DNA from: Scedosporium boydii
Lineage: Eukaryota; Ascomycota; Sordariomycetes; Microascales; Microascaceae
Assembly: GCA_002221725.1 (NCBI GenBank)
Contig: NJFT01000284.1
Span: forward strand, 1 to 45,928
DNA length: 45,928 bases
Direction of reading: 5' to 3'
This document shows positions 43,040 to 45,928 of this stretch, in pieces. How positions within the stretch are numbered: the first letter of the stretch is position 1; each line of letters starts with the position of its first letter. The position numbers were made by a program, and so were the translations under genes. The notes beneath the pieces were generated by a model that was not told the origin of the DNA, made no database searches, and was given only the letters and a program-made list of their open reading frames with translations.

Positions 43040-44310
43040 GAGCCCGGTCATACGATTGTGAGGGGTTAGCACCCGAGCTTGGGACTTCCGCCACCAGCAG
43101 ACGAAATGTTCGGCCTTCGAAGCAACGACCAAGCTCGTTACGAACCATAGTGCGTCTGAGACTACCGCCGCCTTCGACGGAACTGGAACGCCCAAGATCA
43201 GCATTGCAGCCTACGACCGCGCGGCACTCGTTCTATTTGACGGGCGCAACATTGGCATCTTCAACCGAACAAGCGCAATGCCACGACCCTCCGAGATGTG
43301 AATGCAGCGACATTGGAACATTCGAACGGAATACAATTTGATGTGGACGGAGGGGTCGGCTTTTACGCCTGGCATGGTCGCGTTGAGACAAATCCAGTCT
43401 TCCGCCAACAGCCTGGATTATTAGGGTCCCTCCCATCCTCGGGCGCCTGATGAATGTTCTCTTTTGCACTTCACGACTTATGATCCCTTCAACCGTGCAT
43501 TGGACTTCCGATGAGGGCCATTTGCGAATCTGGTTTTTCCTGGAAAAATTTAGTGCTCAGAGGTACAATAGCCTTCCCGCCTCCGGGTGCGGTTGAAGTT
43601 TGAATAGCCTCTGAAGATCGAGAGAGCCTGCAGTGCCCTGTTTTGTCTCCAAGAATGGGATGAAGATGAGTTTTGCTCAACGAATTCTAAGGGACTGCAA
43701 GATGGCATTATAGACTACGGGAAGAGGCCAGATATATCATATGTTGGCGACCCAGCTCTTATAGCCGCCGTCCCTTCTCCTCATTCTGTTTTCCTAGTCA
43801 ACATACATGACCACCCTTTTATCCGCGACGCATCCGGAGCCATCTCAATTCCTGTTCTCGCATAGCGCGGGTTTGACACTGGACTGTTCCGAGAAGACTG
43901 CCAACAACCCGAGCATCCTAGGTGGGATGCCATCTATAGTAATCTGTTCCCCCCCGCTCACCACCTTAGATGGGGTCAGGGTGTGATCATGGATGACGTT
44001 TCCTTCAAGAAGGGCCGGATAACGACAAGAACATTGCTATCAATGCCAGTCGCTGCTGGCGACACAGATGAGTCGGCTCTTCTCGCCCAAGGTTCCTATG
44101 AAGAAGTTCTACAAGTTTGAGTCTGTATATCCCGTAATGATACTGAGATGGCAAACGGCCAGGGCAAAGTCAGCGAATCGGACAATATTAGTGCAGGCCT
44201 GGCGACAAATTTGCAAGCCTCATGCAGCTTACAGTGGGTAATGTTTCCGGTCCATATAGGCCAATCAGATATAATACTCCAATCCCACCAAGACCAGCCT
44301 CGGTAACGAT
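43040..44310 (+). pseudogene. Unidentified decayed gene with frameshifts and stops
   Basis: Protein-like text can be followed along the plus strand only by changing frame. Near 43130-43290 one frame gives FDGTGTPKISIAAYDRAAL and LFDGRNIGIFNR. A second frame then gives VNAATLEHSNGIQFDVDGG and GSLPSSGA (about 43297-43450). The first frame resumes with FTTYDPFNRALDF (about 43470-43510), then SDEGHLRIWFFLEKF in another. From about 43690 to 44125 a long stretch with RPDISYVGDPALIAAV and DDVSFKKGRITTRTLLS is interrupted by a TAG at 43863. I could not name the family. Stops plus several frame changes show a dead gene. Weaker protein-like text seems to continue to about 44310. An alternative with many introns cannot be excluded but would need non-consensus borders. 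Confidence 0.5.
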
Positions 44311-44611
44311 TCCCCCGCGTCGACCATCAGTTTTGGCACAAGTCCCAGTCATCTAGAAGAAAGAGACCCGTGAAGGACTCCCCTAAAGATATCTAACAAC
44401 GAACGCCTCTAGAGAGTGGATTGATAGGGTTCGCTGGAAGAGTGGTCGAGAGGCGTTCAAAGGAGCTCAGGTAATGGCAAGGAAGAGACTTGATACTATA
44501 CGTCACTGGTTGATTGATTGACCTTAAAGCCTCTGAGCCCTGCTTGAACATAAAGATGGTTTTTTTATCCGCCCGCCTCTCACCACGACCAAATGATCAA
44601 ATGCACCCATC

Positions 44612-44932
44612 TCAGGCCCAAACATAAAAGCGGATAATGTTGCCATCCTTGGTATAGTCGTGAGCCCGAAAACCAAGAATATACCCAGCCGCCGCACCAT
44701 AATCCCACCCCGTGAAAGATCCAGAACTTCCGGTATCACAGTAGCTGCAATAAGCAGTGCAGTAAGTCCCCGGGCTGTACCCCCCGCCCATGTGAATGTA
44801 GGACACATCTCCACAGCCAAGAGAGTCTGACTCAAACCATCCATGTTCCACTTTCCCTCCTCCCTCATAATGGAGACGGTTTGAACCAGTGTTGTGAATT
44901 TCAACCCATATCTGAGAGGGGTCAATGGCCAT
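44612..44932 (-). CDS. Hypothetical small Gly/Tyr/Cys-containing protein
   Basis: A 106-aa frame starting ATGGCC in a CCTCC context and ending before 44612. The sequence is beta-rich in character (IWVEIHNTGSNRLHYEGG, then SYIHMGGGYSPGTYC) with five cysteines in its middle (GCGD; YCTAYCSYC) and a strand-like end IIRFYVWA. There is no signal peptide. No family is recognised; a compact lectin-like or beta-sandwich protein is only a guess. A 147-codon frame on the same strand (44524-44967) overlaps it in another phase and looks less protein-like. The neighbourhood is decayed, so this may be a surviving gene or an exon of one. Confidence 0.4.
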   Translation of the reverse strand: MAIDPSQIWVEIHNTGSNRLHYEGGGKVEHGWFESDSLGCGDVSYIHMGGGYSPGTYCTAYCSYCDTGSSGSFTGWDYGAAAGYILGFRAHDYTKDGNIIRFYVWA

Positions 44933-45119
44933 GGAGGTGATTTTAGACTCTTCTTTCCGAGCAACACCTCGTCTTGACAGTGTTCTACATCATAACTAGC
45001 TTAGTAAGCCCGTTAAAATACCCGTGGTTACTTGGCTGCAGACCCTTATCGGGAGAGATTGCGTCGGTGATAAGCTATCCTTGTTGGCTGATTCCGCATA
45101 GTCGTTCTTGGCCATGCCG

Positions 45120-45807
45120 AAAGCGGCAACGAGAAGTATGCTTCGGTTCCGTAAAGCAGGCGGGCTGGCTCTGGCCTTGCCGTGGCTAACTACGGCGACG
45201 GCCTTGGCGTCGCCTCGCCTAGGTAGTAGTGGCGCAAGGGGCGCATCTCGGTGTCGAACTCGTACGCTAGCGGGATGCCTTTACGGATGTTCACGTCGAC
45301 AACGTCGCTGTCGGAAATACCGTCGAGATGTTTGATGAAGGCTCGGATCGAATTACCGTGCGCGGAGATCGGCACGCGCTGGCCCTAGCGGATGCCGTGA
45401 GAAATCGTCTCGTTCCAGTAGGGCACGACACGGGCGACCGTGTTCTTCAGGCTCTCGGTCAGGGGAATCTGTTCGGGGTGCAAATGGGCATAGCGACGGT
45501 CGGCGCGCTGACAACGAGGGTAGGAAGGGTCCAGAGCTGGTGGCGTAGTTTCGTAAATACGCCGCCAGATCAGCACCTGCTCGTCGCCGTACTTCTTGGC
45601 CATCTTGGCCTTGTTCAGCCCCTGCAAGGCGCCGTAGTGGCGTTCGTTGAGGCGGTAATCCTTGACCACTGGCAACCAGGTGCGATCTATCTCATCAAGC
45701 ATGTACCACAGCGTGTGGATGGCGCGCTTGAGCACGCTTGTGTAGCACATGTCAAAATCCCAGCCCTCAGCCTTGAAAATTTTGCCCGCCGATACGGCCT
45801 GCGACAT
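45120..45807 (-). pseudogene. gpmA: Bacterial-type phosphoglycerate mutase (gpmA), truncated and broken
   Basis: The minus strand from 45807 encodes text typical of 2,3-bisphosphoglycerate-dependent phosphoglycerate mutase, which interconverts 3- and 2-phosphoglycerate in glycolysis. It runs [35 protein letters not shown], then [21 protein letters not shown] at 45385-45387 follows. The same frame resumes with [23 protein letters not shown] and [11 protein letters not shown] one-base shift near 45215 then leads to VSHGKARA-like tail text. The N-terminal ~40 residues, including the catalytic RHGxS/WN part, are missing: similarity begins at the [10 protein letters not shown] region and the sequence upstream is unrelated. 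The nonsense codon, frameshift and truncation make it inactive. The text is closest to bacterial GpmA. Horizontal transfer followed by decay is likely, and assembly contamination is the other explanation at a window edge. Confidence 0.75.
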
Positions 45808-45928
45808 GACGGATCAGAACAAGCTCATATATTATAGCGTCGGCATCGTGTCCTGGGTTAAACACCGTATCTTATTAAGAACAGCTAGTTATGTTCTGTT
45901 ATGGCCTGGCATGTTTTTTTTTTTTTTT
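45808..45928. other. Right flank ending in poly-T
   Basis: AT-rich sequence without coding signal, ending in a T run at the window edge. No extension of the gpmA N-terminus is present. Confidence 0.5.

Noticed and set aside
44524..44967. 147-codon minus-strand frame overlapping the orphan Cys protein
   Set aside because: Its composition is less protein-like than the overlapping 106-codon frame and it lacks recognisable structure.
1..45928. CRISPR arrays, rRNA genes, intact transposases or reverse transcriptases
   Set aside because: None seen; repeats in the window are short tandem units or the one two-copy dispersed block.

Overview
The window is nuclear DNA of a filamentous ascomycete (Pezizomycotina, probably Sordariomycetes-like). 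Genes carry short 55-190 bp GT-AG introns with CTAAC-type branch sites. The families are typically fungal: HET-domain proteins, a DUF4470 protein, an ENA-type P-ATPase, a Dal5-like MFS carrier and an F-box-like protein. The species cannot be named from the sequence. Both ends of the window run into poly-T. Gene models were built by eye from reading frames and splice signals, so exon borders are inferences.

Layout. 1.5-7.4 kb holds a small-molecule module: a SnoaL/NTF2-like protein, an MFS anion symporter (minus) and a microsomal P450 (plus), the last two divergent over about 1 kb. 7.9-18.1 kb is a HET-domain locus with three HET genes. HET-A carries 12 ankyrin repeats and is cut short by an in-frame TAA with decayed repeats beyond it. 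HET-B is split by an Arg/Ser-rich low-complexity insertion. HET-C looks intact. A degenerate AAA+ ATPase piece and two copies of a ~275 bp dispersed repeat lie between them. 18.9-23.1 kb is a DUF4470 gene whose single frame is interrupted by one TAG. 23.1-27.0 kb has no recognisable gene and is probably the long upstream region of the ENA-type ATPase at 27.1-30.6 kb. 30.9-37.2 kb has a large DUF7025-like/AAA+ ATPase (minus) divergent from a four-exon STAND-like protein (plus). 37.7-42.3 kb has a seven-span membrane protein, a three-exon gene for a small secreted eight-cysteine protein and an F-box-like protein. 42.3-45.9 kb is decayed: an unidentified pseudogene with frameshifts, one orphan cysteine-containing ORF, and a broken bacterial-type gpmA (2,3-bisphosphoglycerate-dependent phosphoglycerate mutase).

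How the parts may fit. The MFS/P450/SnoaL group suggests uptake or export plus oxidation of a small compound. The HET cluster, the AAA+ genes and the STAND-like gene are the kinds of families found in fungal self/non-self recognition. The signs of rapid turnover (truncated ankyrin array, interrupted HET-B, shared repeat, AAA+ fragment) are the most striking property of the window. The eight-cysteine secreted protein is visible only after splicing and is the best new-gene candidate.
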